Source of the DNA: Cytophagales bacterium
Lineage (GTDB): Bacteria; Bacteroidota; Bacteroidia; Cytophagales; Cyclobacteriaceae
Length of the DNA stretch: 40,866 nucleotides
Reading direction: 5' to 3'
Assembly (NCBI GenBank): GCA_020063545.1
Contig: JAGUUF010000274.1
Location: 1-40,866, forward strand
The position numbers and the translations under genes were made by a program. The notes beneath the pieces are model-generated. The model worked only from the letters and a program-made list of their open reading frames with translations, did not search any database and was not told the DNA's origin. Position 1 is the first letter of the stretch, and every line of letters starts with the position of its first letter. Shown in pieces: positions 25,901-33,660 of this stretch.

Positions 25901-26313
25901 AATACCGAACTGAAGTGAACGCCTTTTTGTGCGTTTGAAAAACTGGAACCATCGGGGTCGGTAAACGTTTTGCCGGGCTCATAATTTCCATCGGTTGAAT
26001 AGAGAACAGCACCAGCTTGTGAAATAACATAGAACTCTTCAAACCCAAACCGGCTGCCAGCTTCCAGCGAATCCAACGATTCCCAAACTCGCGATTGTTG
26101 AAGTGTTTTTAATTCACTTTCCTTCCCGGCAAAAAATATGTTTACAAGTTCGGCCCGACTATCGGCTATTGCCGAAAGGCTGTACATCCACTTGTCGCGG
26201 TTGGCTTTTTGGTTAAACTCAAATGTGAAAAAACCGATGGCGCTTACTGCCGCCACGGCAATGGCCATTACCAGGATGGTGATTTTTGTGCTAACCTTTA
26301 TTCCTTTCAACAT
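22963..26313 (-). CDS. Membrane sensor with Cache, HAMP, GAF, PAS and SpoIIE phosphatase domains
   Basis: A 1116-residue sensor phosphatase with SiaA/RsbU-like output. Order: TM1 (about 11-31), a periplasmic Cache-like sensor (35-270), TM2 (276-298), HAMP (300-390), GAF (405-555), an E/Q-rich coiled coil (565-620), PAS (622-735), PAS (742-855), and a PP2C/SpoIIE domain (895-1116). Metal-binding aspartates are in place: VVSGDF, AAVDCTGHGVPGA, KDGMDIALC, FSSDGFPDQFGG and QTDDVLLIG, so it should be active. It would dephosphorylate SiaC, setting the switch according to external and cytoplasmic signals. It starts 24 bases after a GAF gene. Confidence 0.92.
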   Translation of the reverse strand: MLKGIKVSTKITILVMAIAVAAVSAIGFFTFEFNQKANRDKWMYSLSAIADSRAELVNIFFAGKESELKTLQQSRVWESLDSLEAGSRFGFEEFYVISQAGAVLYSTDGNYEPGKTFTDPDGSSFSNAQKGVHFSSVFKDKNTYYLFGFAPITTSSGNQFLIARINLAEFFKTLSETRGFGKTGEIILVKQDNTNKKILLASPLRFEPNAAIKIYNPDDPFVQGINRVLTGTTGMVSGSDYRGASVYYTGKALALPGWGVIAKMDGAEADGDATGLIRIYVLAGICIVLLTTLLSMMFARSLTRPLNTMRNILGMVSEGVLPENIDITARDEFGQMTEKVNNLVSSLKRKAEFTQRIGEGKFDTQFVPESENDLLGSSLLTMRNNLIENEKRDNERNWIVRGVAEISEILRLHDSLDTLGDDVIRFILEKIGAIQGAFYAVNDETGSEPVIEMRASYAYGRKKYLQTRFRFAEGLVGQAAIEKDTVLRTEIPDDYLTITSGILGEQRPKCILIVPLITNEEVYGVLEFAGLKRFNPSQVKFVEELSLILARTIFNIRVNERTRRLLEESQAMSNELKEKQEVLRQNAEEMQATQEELERTNRELEHQVEEVNRTQKRMQLLLENASEVITIYEEDETIRYISPSVETILGYGQKELIGRSDMNNVHAEHREIFDGLFRKMKESPDEQVTVQFEYKTKDGNYIWIEATGTNCMSNPAIHGYILNSRDITERRRAEQEQRMRSKMQALSENSPDLITRLEQEAISYINPVIESYTGKSPSQFLNRNVQEVDLDKSVLETWLRIVEQVNATENTVATEMDFPSEMGKRVMQVNAIPEFDETNKVESVLVVSHDITERKMIELEIQAKNKKITESINYAKRIQTAILPNTRVINRALPDSFILYKPRDVVSGDFPWFMQVKDDIYIAAVDCTGHGVPGALLSLIGYFLLNDIVRSRKVTDPGVILDLLDEGVTKTLRQDEDASTKDGMDIALCKINMNTREVEYAGAHRPLYIMKGGVMDEVKGNKFPIGGGIFKNQTNFTNTKIKLDKGDSVYFSSDGFPDQFGGPEGRKFGPKKTREIIERVHTLSMREASVIFDTEWEAWRGDTRQTDDVLLIGIKF

Positions 26314-26337
26314 ACTTCTTTTACTTCGTCTCCTGTT

Positions 26338-27066
26338 TTAGTTAACCGCCAGTTTATCTGCCAGCAATACAGCAGCTTCCTCAACAAATTTCCGTTGGCT
26401 GGGTGTTACCGGGGTAAATGAAGCAAGTTCAATAACCCCTGTAACCGCATTGTCCTTCGTGGCTGCAACAATTAAAATATACCGGGGTGATGAACTGCCC
26501 AGGCCCGAAATAATTTTTACATAGCCTTCCGGTATTTCGTCAAGGTACAGTGTTTGGCCGGTAATAATTGTTTGGCCTATCAACCCTTCGCCAGCTTCAA
26601 ACTCCGTTGTGCTGCCTTCGGAAAGGGTTAATGCATAGCCTGCTTTCAGCACGGCAACTTTCTTTTCATTGCGGGTTTCTACATGGTAAAAGGCACCCTG
26701 GCCGGCTTCCAGTTGTTTGCAAATGGCCGACAGGCCGCTTTGCATAATATCCTCCGGTTTGCGGGCCGATTTCAGTGCAGCGTTCAGAGAATCAAATGAA
26801 ATGGTAGTTGTGGCTGAATCATTTCCGTTCTGATTTTTCCCGTTACCGATTATTTTCTTTTCGCGGTAAACCACCAATGCCTGGTTGTTGGTTAAGGCTG
26901 TAACCAATGCGGCAGCCCCAAACACGCTGCTGATGCCGAGCAGCAGGTAAAACTGGTTGGGAATGCCCTGCGCTTCCGACTGAAACAAGGTATAAAGTGC
27001 GAAGGCGATTCCGGCCATGAACAGGACCGCCAATAGTATGCTGATATTTCGCGCTGAGAATTTCAT
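26338..27066 (-). CDS. Membrane-anchored GAF domain protein
   Basis: A 242-residue protein with two N-terminal membrane helices (about 8-28 and 38-60) and one cytoplasmic GAF domain (about 100-242). There is no catalytic output domain. The GAF core (FEAGEGLIGQ, LYLDEIPEGYVKIISGLG, ILIVAATKDNAVTGVIELASF) closely follows those of the two neighbouring sensors, so the three probably arose by duplication and may sense the same ligand. It starts inside the cheB stop codon (TAATG) and ends 24 bases before the phosphatase gene. Likely an accessory sensor or scaffold, by inference. Confidence 0.82.
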   Translation of the reverse strand: MKFSARNISILLAVLFMAGIAFALYTLFQSEAQGIPNQFYLLLGISSVFGAAALVTALTNNQALVVYREKKIIGNGKNQNGNDSATTTISFDSLNAALKSARKPEDIMQSGLSAICKQLEAGQGAFYHVETRNEKKVAVLKAGYALTLSEGSTTEFEAGEGLIGQTIITGQTLYLDEIPEGYVKIISGLGSSSPRYILIVAATKDNAVTGVIELASFTPVTPSQRKFVEEAAVLLADKLAVN

Positions 27067-27659
27067 TACCTGTATTGCTTATCAAGTTCTTTAAAGAATT
27101 CAACAATCTGGTCAACTTTTAAAACATGGTCTATTTGCGTAAGGGCCATAGCCGATTTTGGCATGGTATCGATCATGCATTCGGCTGGTTCCTGCACAAT
27201 AGTATAGCCGCCCCGATCCTTAATGTGCTTCATGCCCATAGCCCCGTCTTTGTTAGCTCCCGAAAGCAGGATGCCAATAAGTTTATCTTTAAAAACATAC
27301 GCACAGGTACCCAGCGTGATATCGATGGCCGGCCTTGAGTTGTTTATCATCTCTTCGGTGGAAAGTGAAAAGTAGTTTCCGAGTTCAACCGAAAGGTGAT
27401 AGTTGGCCGGGGCCAGGTACACGCTGCCCCGCTTAATGTTTTCCTTGTCGTATGGTTCGGTTACCTGCACAACACTTTTTAATGACAATGCCTCGACAAA
27501 TCCATGCCGCACATGCTTAAGCCGGTGCAGGCACATAATGATGGGCAGCGGAAATCCTTTCGGCAACTGCGAGAGAATTTTAACCACTCCCTGGAAGCTG
27601 CCTGCCGACCCACCGATAACAACGGCTTTGTAGCTGTTATTTAGGTTGAACTTGTTCAT
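27066..27659 (-). CDS. cheB: CheB-type protein-glutamate methylesterase (no receiver domain)
   Basis: A 197-residue stand-alone CheB catalytic domain, which removes methyl groups from glutamyl methyl esters on receptor helices. The triad is visible: Ser18 in IGGSAGS, His45 in MCLHR and Asp138 in SGANKDGAMGM. The N-terminal receiver domain of enteric CheB is missing, so it cannot be controlled by CheA phosphorylation in the usual way. It follows cheR by 20 bases. No CheA, CheW or MCP gene is nearby, so its substrate should be a non-classical receptor, perhaps the sensors of this cluster. Confidence 0.92.
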   Translation of the reverse strand: MNKFNLNNSYKAVVIGGSAGSFQGVVKILSQLPKGFPLPIIMCLHRLKHVRHGFVEALSLKSVVQVTEPYDKENIKRGSVYLAPANYHLSVELGNYFSLSTEEMINNSRPAIDITLGTCAYVFKDKLIGILLSGANKDGAMGMKHIKDRGGYTIVQEPAECMIDTMPKSAMALTQIDHVLKVDQIVEFFKELDKQYR

Positions 27660-27679
27660 GAGCCGTTCGCAACTTCCTG

Positions 27680-28501
27680 TTAGTCCTTTATTTTCTTGTA
27701 AATCTTTTCTTCATTATTCACCACAATAAAGCGGTTGGCATAGTCGCACCAGATGAGTGATTCTTTCGATCCGATGGCGAGGTAGCCGTATTTGAATAAA
27801 CTTTCGTGAAACTTCTTAAGTACTTCATTCTGCAGTGCCTGGTTAAAATAAATCATCACGTTCCGGCATAACACCAGGTCAAACTTGTTAAACACTTCGC
27901 CCATTACCAGGTCGTGCTTGCGGAACGTTACATTGTTCAGTAAATCTTTGTTAAAAACAGCCTGGCCGTTTTCCTCACGGTAATAATCCTTAAGCGAGCC
28001 GGCTCCCTGGAAGCGGATGTAGTTTTTCTCGTTAAGCTCCATGTTCTTTATGGAGTAGGTGCCGGATTTTGCACGCTCCAGGATGGTGGTGTCAAGGTCG
28101 GTGGCATAGATCTGAACGTCCTGGTGAATGCCCATTTCTTTGAGCAGAATGGCCATGGAAAGAACTTCTTCGCCCGATGAGCAGCCTGCATGCCAGATTT
28201 TAAATTGTTTGTGGTTAAGCAGGATGGCCGGGATGATTTCTTCGCGCATGATCCGCCAGAAGCTCGGGTCGCGGAACATTTCCGTTACGTTAACGGTAAG
28301 CTCATCAAGAAACTCGTGGATGAATTCCGGGGAATCGTTCAGTTTGCGGATCAGCGCATCCACGGTAAGGCGTTTCAAATCCATAATCCGCAACACCCTG
28401 CGCTTAAAGGATGACATGGCGTAATTGCGAAAGTCGTAGCCGTACTTTTGGTAAATCAGCTCCGAAATCCGCTTCAGGTCGGCAATGTCAATGTCCTGCA
28501 T
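27680..28501 (-). CDS. cheR: CheR-type protein-glutamate methyltransferase
   Basis: A 273-residue SAM-dependent enzyme that methylates glutamates on receptor coiled coils. The N-terminal helical domain ends in VNVTEMFRDPSFW. The SAM site is WHAGCSSGEEVLS (about 103-115), YATDLD binds the ribose, and VLCRNVMIYFN (about 210-220) is the conserved CheR motif. Length is that of a minimal CheR, without TPR or PAS additions. It forms a pair with the downstream cheB. A 10-bp palindrome lies 44 bases before its ATG, in the only larger gap (197 bases) of the cluster, so a second promoter is possible. Confidence 0.93.
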   Translation of the reverse strand: MQDIDIADLKRISELIYQKYGYDFRNYAMSSFKRRVLRIMDLKRLTVDALIRKLNDSPEFIHEFLDELTVNVTEMFRDPSFWRIMREEIIPAILLNHKQFKIWHAGCSSGEEVLSMAILLKEMGIHQDVQIYATDLDTTILERAKSGTYSIKNMELNEKNYIRFQGAGSLKDYYREENGQAVFNKDLLNNVTFRKHDLVMGEVFNKFDLVLCRNVMIYFNQALQNEVLKKFHESLFKYGYLAIGSKESLIWCDYANRFIVVNNEEKIYKKIKD

Positions 28502-28544
28502 GGAGAGGTTCTTTGGTTATGTTACAGGGCCTCAAAAATAACTG

Positions 28545-28554
28545 ACCACGTGGT
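28545..28554. promoter_or_regulatory. Perfect 10-bp palindrome upstream of cheR
   Basis: ACCACGTGGT is its own reverse complement and lies 44-53 bases upstream of the cheR start. A second imperfect inverted repeat (GTGTT/AACAC) lies further upstream in the same gap, and CCCTG/CAGGG (28624-28640) forms a small hairpin. The palindrome may be an operator. Nothing else is recognised in 28502-28698. Confidence 0.3.
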
Positions 28555-28698
28555 GCCGACCGTCCCATTTACCGTTAAAATCTTACATGTGTTAAAACAC
28601 GTTGTCAAAACTCAATTGGCCCGCCCTGGAGGTAACAGGGGTGTGAAATTTAGCGATAATAGCCGGATTTTGATGAACTTTTCAAGTTGTTTCAGAAA

Positions 28699-30666
28699 TC
28701 AATGGAGTTTATTCCGAAGGGTTTCCTGTGTAATCTTCAGCGCTTCCAGGTTGACCCTGAACATTTTTTCCAGTTCGGTAATGGAATCATCGCTGGTTGC
28801 GGCAGGTGGCGCAGCGGCAAGTTGCTGCTCAAGGGTTTTTATCCGGTTTTCCATTGCCTGCTGTTCGCTTAAGTCGTGGGCGTAAATGGCGGCCCCGATA
28901 ATTTCTCCGCTGGGCGATAACAACGGCTTGTAATTAACCGAGTAGGGCCGGCCAAAATAATCCTTTTCAACGCTGAGGGTTTGTCCGCTGAATACCTTAT
29001 CGTAAATCGATTTGTGGTATTCGAACTCGTCTTCTTTAAATAAGCTCAACACATAATACCCTTTTTCGTACGGGATGCCTGACCGGATGAATTCATCGAA
29101 CAGCGGTGCGTTATTGCGCAGCACCACACGGTAATCGCGGCCAATGGCTACAAAGGCATCGGTGGTGGCATTCATCAGGTTGCTCAGGTAGGTTTCTTTT
29201 TGCTGGGCTTCTTTCATTACCCGCTGCATTTCTTCCTGGGTGGCTGTAAGTTCTTCCATGTTTTGGCGCATCTCTTCTTCCTGCGCGCGCATGGCTTCGG
29301 TAGTCATCCGGCTTTCGTCAAGTAATTTGCGGTTGTTTTGAGCCGCTTTAACCGAGGCCAGTGTGCTGGCAATGGTTTCGCCCAGTTTTTCAACGAATGC
29401 AATTTCATGCGGCTGGTATTCACGGAAGGAAGCCAGTTCAACCATTCCGTAAACCGTATCGTCAACTTTCAGCGGAACAATAAGCAGTGTTTTTGGGTTG
29501 GCATCGCCAAGGCCCGAAGTAATGCGCACGTAGTCTTCGGGTATTTCGTTCAGGTAAACGGTTTCTTTTTCAAGATAAGTCTGGCCCAGAAGCCCTTCGC
29601 CCGGTTTTACTTTTTGCTGCTGGTGCTTTTTGATGTTGAAGGCAAATAATGAGATGAGTTCAAGGTATGGATGTTGGGGGTCGTCTTCATTAAGCACATA
29701 TAGGCCTCCCTGGTTGGAACCCGTATACTGTACAAGTGCCGAAATGATTTTATCGCCAAGCTGGGTAAGGTTATTGGCTGATGAACGAAGGATTTCAACA
29801 AACCTGGCCAATCCTTCGTTGGCCCATTTGCGTTTTTGTTCCTCATCGTTCATGGCCAGCAGTTTTTGTTGCATGGCAATAAGTGAATCGGCCAGTTTGT
29901 TTTTTCCCGGCTGGTATTCGGGTTCCAGTTCCTTATAATCTTTCGAAAGGTTTCCTTCGCCAATTTCCTTTACAAAATCCGAGGCATCGCGCAGGTTTTC
30001 CACCACTTCATTTATTTGCCTGGCAACCGCGCCAATTTCATTGGTCCGCAATCCGTTGGTATGATTATGCTGTGCCGTATTCGATGCCAGGGCCAGCAGC
30101 GGCTTAACAATATTTTTTCTGACGGCTATGATCAACCAGATGATGAGCAACGCATCGGCAACCAGCGAAAGCCCCAATGCCCACGTTGCAGTTTTCTTCA
30201 GTTTGTTCTCTTCATAGTTGAAATCAATGATTAGTTTATCAAACCAATCGAGCAGTAAGCCAGCCTGCACACCAAGCCTGGTGGTATCGGGTGATGTCGT
30301 AATAATCGAAGTAAATACCGCCCAGTCGGCAAGCAGCCGCTCCAGCGTTATGCCGGGTAATGGCTGTACAGGCGGAAGAACAGTTTGTGTTCCTGAAATC
30401 CGGCCCCCATGTTTGAGCAAACCGAGTTCTCGTTCGACTTTAGTAATTCGTTCAAGCCGGGTGCCCTGGTCGTCAGTTGTATGGTGCAGGAAGATTTGAT
30501 GAACATGAAGTTGGAGTTTCCGGGCATGATCAAGTTGTTGCTGAACGCTTTCAACAGCCGTAAATTTGCTTTGGATCCACAGTAACTGGAGGGCAACAAT
30601 AACAAAGAGCAGCACACCGGCAAGTATGCTGGCTTGCGCTATGGATACGTTTTTAAGGCCCTTCAT
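28699..30666 (-). CDS. Membrane sensor with HAMP-like linker, GAF and PAS domains
   Basis: A 655-residue sensor without a kinase or other catalytic domain. TM1 (about 8-32) and TM2 (about 160-185) flank a helical periplasmic region; a HAMP-like linker (185-290), GAF domain (295-440), E/Q-rich coiled coil (445-495, with EEEMRQNMEELTATQEEM) and PAS domain (497-605) follow. The tail (625-655) is again a helix. With no output domain it must act through a partner, so it resembles a receptor more than an enzyme. It is the first gene of the cluster; cheR follows after 197 bases. The coiled coil resembles MCP methylation helices in composition. Confidence 0.88.
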   Translation of the reverse strand: MKGLKNVSIAQASILAGVLLFVIVALQLLWIQSKFTAVESVQQQLDHARKLQLHVHQIFLHHTTDDQGTRLERITKVERELGLLKHGGRISGTQTVLPPVQPLPGITLERLLADWAVFTSIITTSPDTTRLGVQAGLLLDWFDKLIIDFNYEENKLKKTATWALGLSLVADALLIIWLIIAVRKNIVKPLLALASNTAQHNHTNGLRTNEIGAVARQINEVVENLRDASDFVKEIGEGNLSKDYKELEPEYQPGKNKLADSLIAMQQKLLAMNDEEQKRKWANEGLARFVEILRSSANNLTQLGDKIISALVQYTGSNQGGLYVLNEDDPQHPYLELISLFAFNIKKHQQQKVKPGEGLLGQTYLEKETVYLNEIPEDYVRITSGLGDANPKTLLIVPLKVDDTVYGMVELASFREYQPHEIAFVEKLGETIASTLASVKAAQNNRKLLDESRMTTEAMRAQEEEMRQNMEELTATQEEMQRVMKEAQQKETYLSNLMNATTDAFVAIGRDYRVVLRNNAPLFDEFIRSGIPYEKGYYVLSLFKEDEFEYHKSIYDKVFSGQTLSVEKDYFGRPYSVNYKPLLSPSGEIIGAAIYAHDLSEQQAMENRIKTLEQQLAAAPPAATSDDSITELEKMFRVNLEALKITQETLRNKLH

Positions 30667-30705
30667 GGGGGCAAATAAACGAAAATTCAGCAGGCGCTAA
30701 ACTGA

Positions 30706-30722
30706 TAAAAAATCATTTTTTA
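30706..30722. repeat. 17-bp AT-rich perfect inverted repeat at the cdd stop
   Basis: TAAAAAAT and ATTTTTTA are exact reverse complements around a central C (30714). It covers the stop codon of cdd on the minus strand. It could act as a weak terminator between cdd and the sensor gene, but has no GC stem. Confidence 0.35.
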
Positions 30723-31195
30723 CCAGGGCCGTCAAGGCTCTGTTTCGAAAAGGAGTACGGGAGCAAATCGGCCGCGGAAGAGGCCTTAATCCAGTGGTGG
30801 TCTTCGTTTTGCATAATCAATGCGATGGGTTTTTTCTGGTTTGTTTCAAACTCCATAATTACCTGGCGGCATCCACCGCAGGAGGTTGCCGGCACCAAAT
30901 CTTTGCCGCCTTTCTTTTTTGCCACAACCACCAGTTTTACAATTCGCTTGTCAGGGTATTGCGCGGCAGCGGCATAGAGGGCAACACGCTCGGCACACAT
31001 GCTTAGCGGGTACGATGCGTTTTCGTAGTTAGCCCCCGTCACCACGGTTCCGTCTTCCAATACCAGGGCAGCGCCAACACAGAATTTGGAGTAATTGGCA
31101 TGCGCAAAATGGGCGGCATCTTTTGCCTTATGCGCCAGGTATTTTGATTCCTGATCCAGGTCATCAAAATGCTTGAAGATGGTTAGTTCACTCAT
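30713..31195 (-). CDS. cdd: Cytidine deaminase
   Basis: A 160-residue zinc enzyme that turns cytidine and deoxycytidine into uridines for pyrimidine salvage. The active site is complete: MCAERVAL supplies the zinc ligand Cys67 and catalytic Glu69, and SCGGCRQVIMEF supplies Cys106 and Cys109. The N-terminal SKFCVGAALVLEDG is the substrate-binding segment. It is slightly longer than the usual ~130-residue tetrameric form, through an N-terminal helix and a C-terminal tail. The ATG at 31195 fits the family better than a longer upstream frame. It lies 46 bases before the sensor gene at 30666. Confidence 0.94.
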   Translation of the reverse strand: MSELTIFKHFDDLDQESKYLAHKAKDAAHFAHANYSKFCVGAALVLEDGTVVTGANYENASYPLSMCAERVALYAAAAQYPDKRIVKLVVVAKKKGGKDLVPATSCGGCRQVIMEFETNQKKPIALIMQNEDHHWIKASSAADLLPYSFSKQSLDGPGKK

Positions 31196-31276
31196 GCGGT
31201 TGGGGGAAAGGGTAAGAAAGATAAAAAATTTAATCGTACTGGTATAGCGAGCAGGCAATTGAATTACTTTGCCGGT

Positions 31277-32611
31277 ATGAAGACAGTTTTGGTTTTAGGG
31301 GCAGGACGCTCCTCAGCGGCCCTGATTACCTACCTGCTTGACTATGCCGAAAAAAGCAAAAACAAAGTGCTGGTTGGCGACCTTTCCTATGAACAGGCCC
31401 AGGCGAAGGTTAACGGTTCAGCGCATGGCAGGGCCATCCGCTTTACCATTGAGGATGAACCACAAAGTTCAGAAGCCATCCGATCAGCCGATGTTATTAT
31501 TTCCCTTCTCCCGCCCCATCATCATGTTGCCGTGGCGAAATACTGTTTGGCTCACCGTAAACACCTGCTTACCGCCAGCTATGTGTCGGATGATATGAAG
31601 CAGTTGCATCAGGATGCAGTGGAAAAGAAACTTTTGTTTTTGAATGAATGCGGACTCGACCCGGGAATTGATCACATGAGTGCAATGGAGATCATTAACA
31701 GGATTAAACAGCATGGAGGAAAACCGAAGTCGTTTGAGTCGTTTACCGGGGGATTGATTGCGCCCGAGACTGATCCGCAAAATCCCTGGCGGTATAAGTT
31801 TACCTGGAACCCCCGAAACGTGGTAACGGCCGGACAGGGCACGGCAAAATACCTTTACAACGGCACGTATAAATACATTCCGTACCAGCAACTGTTTAAG
31901 CGCACAACGGCAATTCATGTGCCCGGCCATGGCGAGTTTGAAGGCTATGCTAACCGTAACTCCCTTTCGTACATTACCCCGTACGGGTTGCAGGAAATTA
32001 AAACCATTTTGCGCGGAACACTTCGGCACAAAGGTTTTTGCAGTGCGTGGAATGTACTGGTGCAACTGGGTTGCTGCGATGATACGTACCGGATGGATAA
32101 TGTTGCCGGTATGACACACCATGGTTTTATTGAGTCTTTTCTGGAAGCAGGTGCGGGTTCAGCACGGCAGCGCCTGGCCAGGCAATTGGGCCTGGATGCT
32201 GAGGGCGGAGAGATGCAACGCCTTGCCTGGTCGGGTTTTTTTGAAGATGAGCCCATCGGTTTACCGGAAGGCACACCTGCACAGATTACCGAGCACATCT
32301 TGAATAAAAAATGGAAACTGCATCCGGATGATAAAGATATGATTGTGATGTGGCACCGATTTGTGTATGAACATGATGGAGAGGAACGCGAAATTCAATC
32401 ATCGCTGGTCGTTACCGGGGAGGACTCAATACACACGGCCATGGCTAAAACAGTGGGGCTCCCGCTGGGAATTGCTGCCCGGTTAGTGCTGGAAGGAAAA
32501 ATAAAATCAACAGGTGTGCAGTTGCCGGTACATGCAGAAATGTATTTGCCGATACTCAGTGAGTTGAAGGAGTACGGAATTTACTTTCAGGAGCAGCAAC
32601 GGATATTATAA
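31277..32611 (+). CDS. Saccharopine dehydrogenase family protein
   Basis: A 444-residue NAD(P)-dependent oxidoreductase. The N-terminus MKTVLVLGAGRSSAALITYLL is the Rossmann fold. LLFLNECGLDPGIDHMSAMEIINRI and FTGGLIAPETDPQNPWRYKFTWNPRNVV are characteristic of the LYS9-type saccharopine dehydrogenase family (saccharopine to alpha-aminoadipate semialdehyde and glutamate, or the reverse). Whether it works in lysine breakdown cannot be told from one gene. ATG 31277 starts the Rossmann strand directly; a TTG 18 bases upstream is less likely. It is divergent from cdd and overlaps the end of rnhA by 6 bases. Confidence 0.92.
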   Translation: MKTVLVLGAGRSSAALITYLLDYAEKSKNKVLVGDLSYEQAQAKVNGSAHGRAIRFTIEDEPQSSEAIRSADVIISLLPPHHHVAVAKYCLAHRKHLLTASYVSDDMKQLHQDAVEKKLLFLNECGLDPGIDHMSAMEIINRIKQHGGKPKSFESFTGGLIAPETDPQNPWRYKFTWNPRNVVTAGQGTAKYLYNGTYKYIPYQQLFKRTTAIHVPGHGEFEGYANRNSLSYITPYGLQEIKTILRGTLRHKGFCSAWNVLVQLGCCDDTYRMDNVAGMTHHGFIESFLEAGAGSARQRLARQLGLDAEGGEMQRLAWSGFFEDEPIGLPEGTPAQITEHILNKKWKLHPDDKDMIVMWHRFVYEHDGEEREIQSSLVVTGEDSIHTAMAKTVGLPLGIAARLVLEGKIKSTGVQLPVHAEMYLPILSELKEYGIYFQEQQRIL

Positions 32612-33061
32612 CGCGCTTGCTTCATACTGCTCGTCAACAAGCAGGTTTGCCGAATTAGCAGCCTGCACGGCCAGCTCATCGCAGCGTTCGTTTTCGGGGT
32701 GGCCGGCATGCCCTTTTATCCAGACAAATTTCGGTTTGAAGCTGTTATAAAGCGGTATGAACCGTTTCCATAAATCGGGGTTGGCTTTGTTTTTAAAATC
32801 TTTTTTCTCCCAGTTCCAAAGCCATCCTTGTTTCACTGCTTCTACAACATATTTAGAGTCGGAGTAAATTGTAACGGGTATTCCTTTTTTGCGGATGGCC
32901 TCCAGCCCGGCAATAACGGCCAGCAGTTCCATGCGGTTGTTGGTGGTTAGCCGGTAACCCTGGCTGAGTTCTTTAACATGATTATTGAATTTAAGAATGG
33001 TTCCATAACCTCCCGGCCCCGGATTGCCCTGCGCTGCGCCATCGGTGTAGATGCGGATCAT
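32606..33061 (-). CDS. rnhA: Ribonuclease HI
   Basis: A 151-residue RNase HI that cleaves RNA in RNA-DNA hybrids during replication and R-loop removal. The acidic catalytic set is present: Asp7 (YTDGAAQGNPGPGG), Glu45 (NNRMELLAVI), Asp68 (YSDSKYVVEA) and Asp128 (NERCDELA), plus the basic handle region (WLWNWEKKDFKNKANPDLW) and the conserved GHAGHPEN loop. Length matches the E. coli enzyme. Its start overlaps the marC stop by 4 bases, so both are on one mRNA. Confidence 0.96.
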   Translation of the reverse strand: MIRIYTDGAAQGNPGPGGYGTILKFNNHVKELSQGYRLTTNNRMELLAVIAGLEAIRKKGIPVTIYSDSKYVVEAVKQGWLWNWEKKDFKNKANPDLWKRFIPLYNSFKPKFVWIKGHAGHPENERCDELAVQAANSANLLVDEQYEASAL

Positions 33062-33633
33062 ATACGGAAACCAACATTATCCTTAAAAATCTTCACCGCT
33101 ATGGCCAGCAGGATAACCCCAAACACCCTGCGCAAAACGGAAAAAACAGATTTACCAAGTTTGCGCTCGAGCCATGAAGACGAACGAAGCACCAGGTAAA
33201 CAAAAATCAGGTTTAGCAAGATGCCTATCAGGATGTTCACCTCTTCATATACTGCGCGCAACGAAAGAATGGTAGTTAGCGTGCCGGCCCCGGCAATTAA
33301 CGGAAAGGCCAGAGGAACAATGGAGCCGGAACCCCTCGCTTCAGGGTCATCTTTAATGAGCGTACGGCCCAGGATCATCTCCATGGCTACAATAAAGATG
33401 ACAATGGAACCCGCCACGGCAAATGAGGCTACATCAAGCCCGAAAAGTTTTAGGATTGACTGGCCCAGGAACAGAAAACCAACCATGAGTACAGCCGAGA
33501 TGATGGTTGCTTTTTCGGCATGGATGCGCCCCTCGCGCTGTTTGATAATAATCACAAACGGAATGGAACCGATGATATCAATAACCGAGAACAGGATGAG
33601 GGTAACGGAAAAGATCTCTTTAATGTTGACCAT
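33058..33633 (-). CDS. MarC family integral membrane protein
   Basis: A protein of about 191 residues with six hydrophobic segments. It shows the family pattern: FSVIDIIGSIPFVIII near the start, a central loop (GRTLIKDDPEARGSGSIVPLAFPLIAGAGTLTTIL), and a final VFGVILLAIAVKIFKDNV. MarC proteins are inner-membrane proteins with unclear function; older links to multiple antibiotic resistance were not confirmed. ATG 33633 begins at the first conserved residues, and a -7 box lies 15 bases upstream. Translationally coupled to rnhA. Confidence 0.92.
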   Translation of the reverse strand: MVNIKEIFSVTLILFSVIDIIGSIPFVIIIKQREGRIHAEKATIISAVLMVGFLFLGQSILKLFGLDVASFAVAGSIVIFIVAMEMILGRTLIKDDPEARGSGSIVPLAFPLIAGAGTLTTILSLRAVYEEVNILIGILLNLIFVYLVLRSSSWLERKLGKSVFSVLRRVFGVILLAIAVKIFKDNVGFRI

Positions 33634-33648
33634 AGCGCTTCTTTGTCG

Positions 33649-33656
33649 CAAAACTA
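33649..33656 (-). promoter_or_regulatory. Bacteroidota -7 box upstream of marC
   Basis: On the minus strand TAGTTTTG is a perfect TAnnTTTG, 15 bases before the marC ATG. No TTG -33 element is clear; its expected place is taken by the terminator of the preceding gene. Confidence 0.5.
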
Positions 33657-33660
33657 AAAC

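Noticed and set aside
31484..32122. Minus-strand frame opposite the saccharopine dehydrogenase gene
   Set aside because: Shadow of a strongly conserved gene with no motif of its own.
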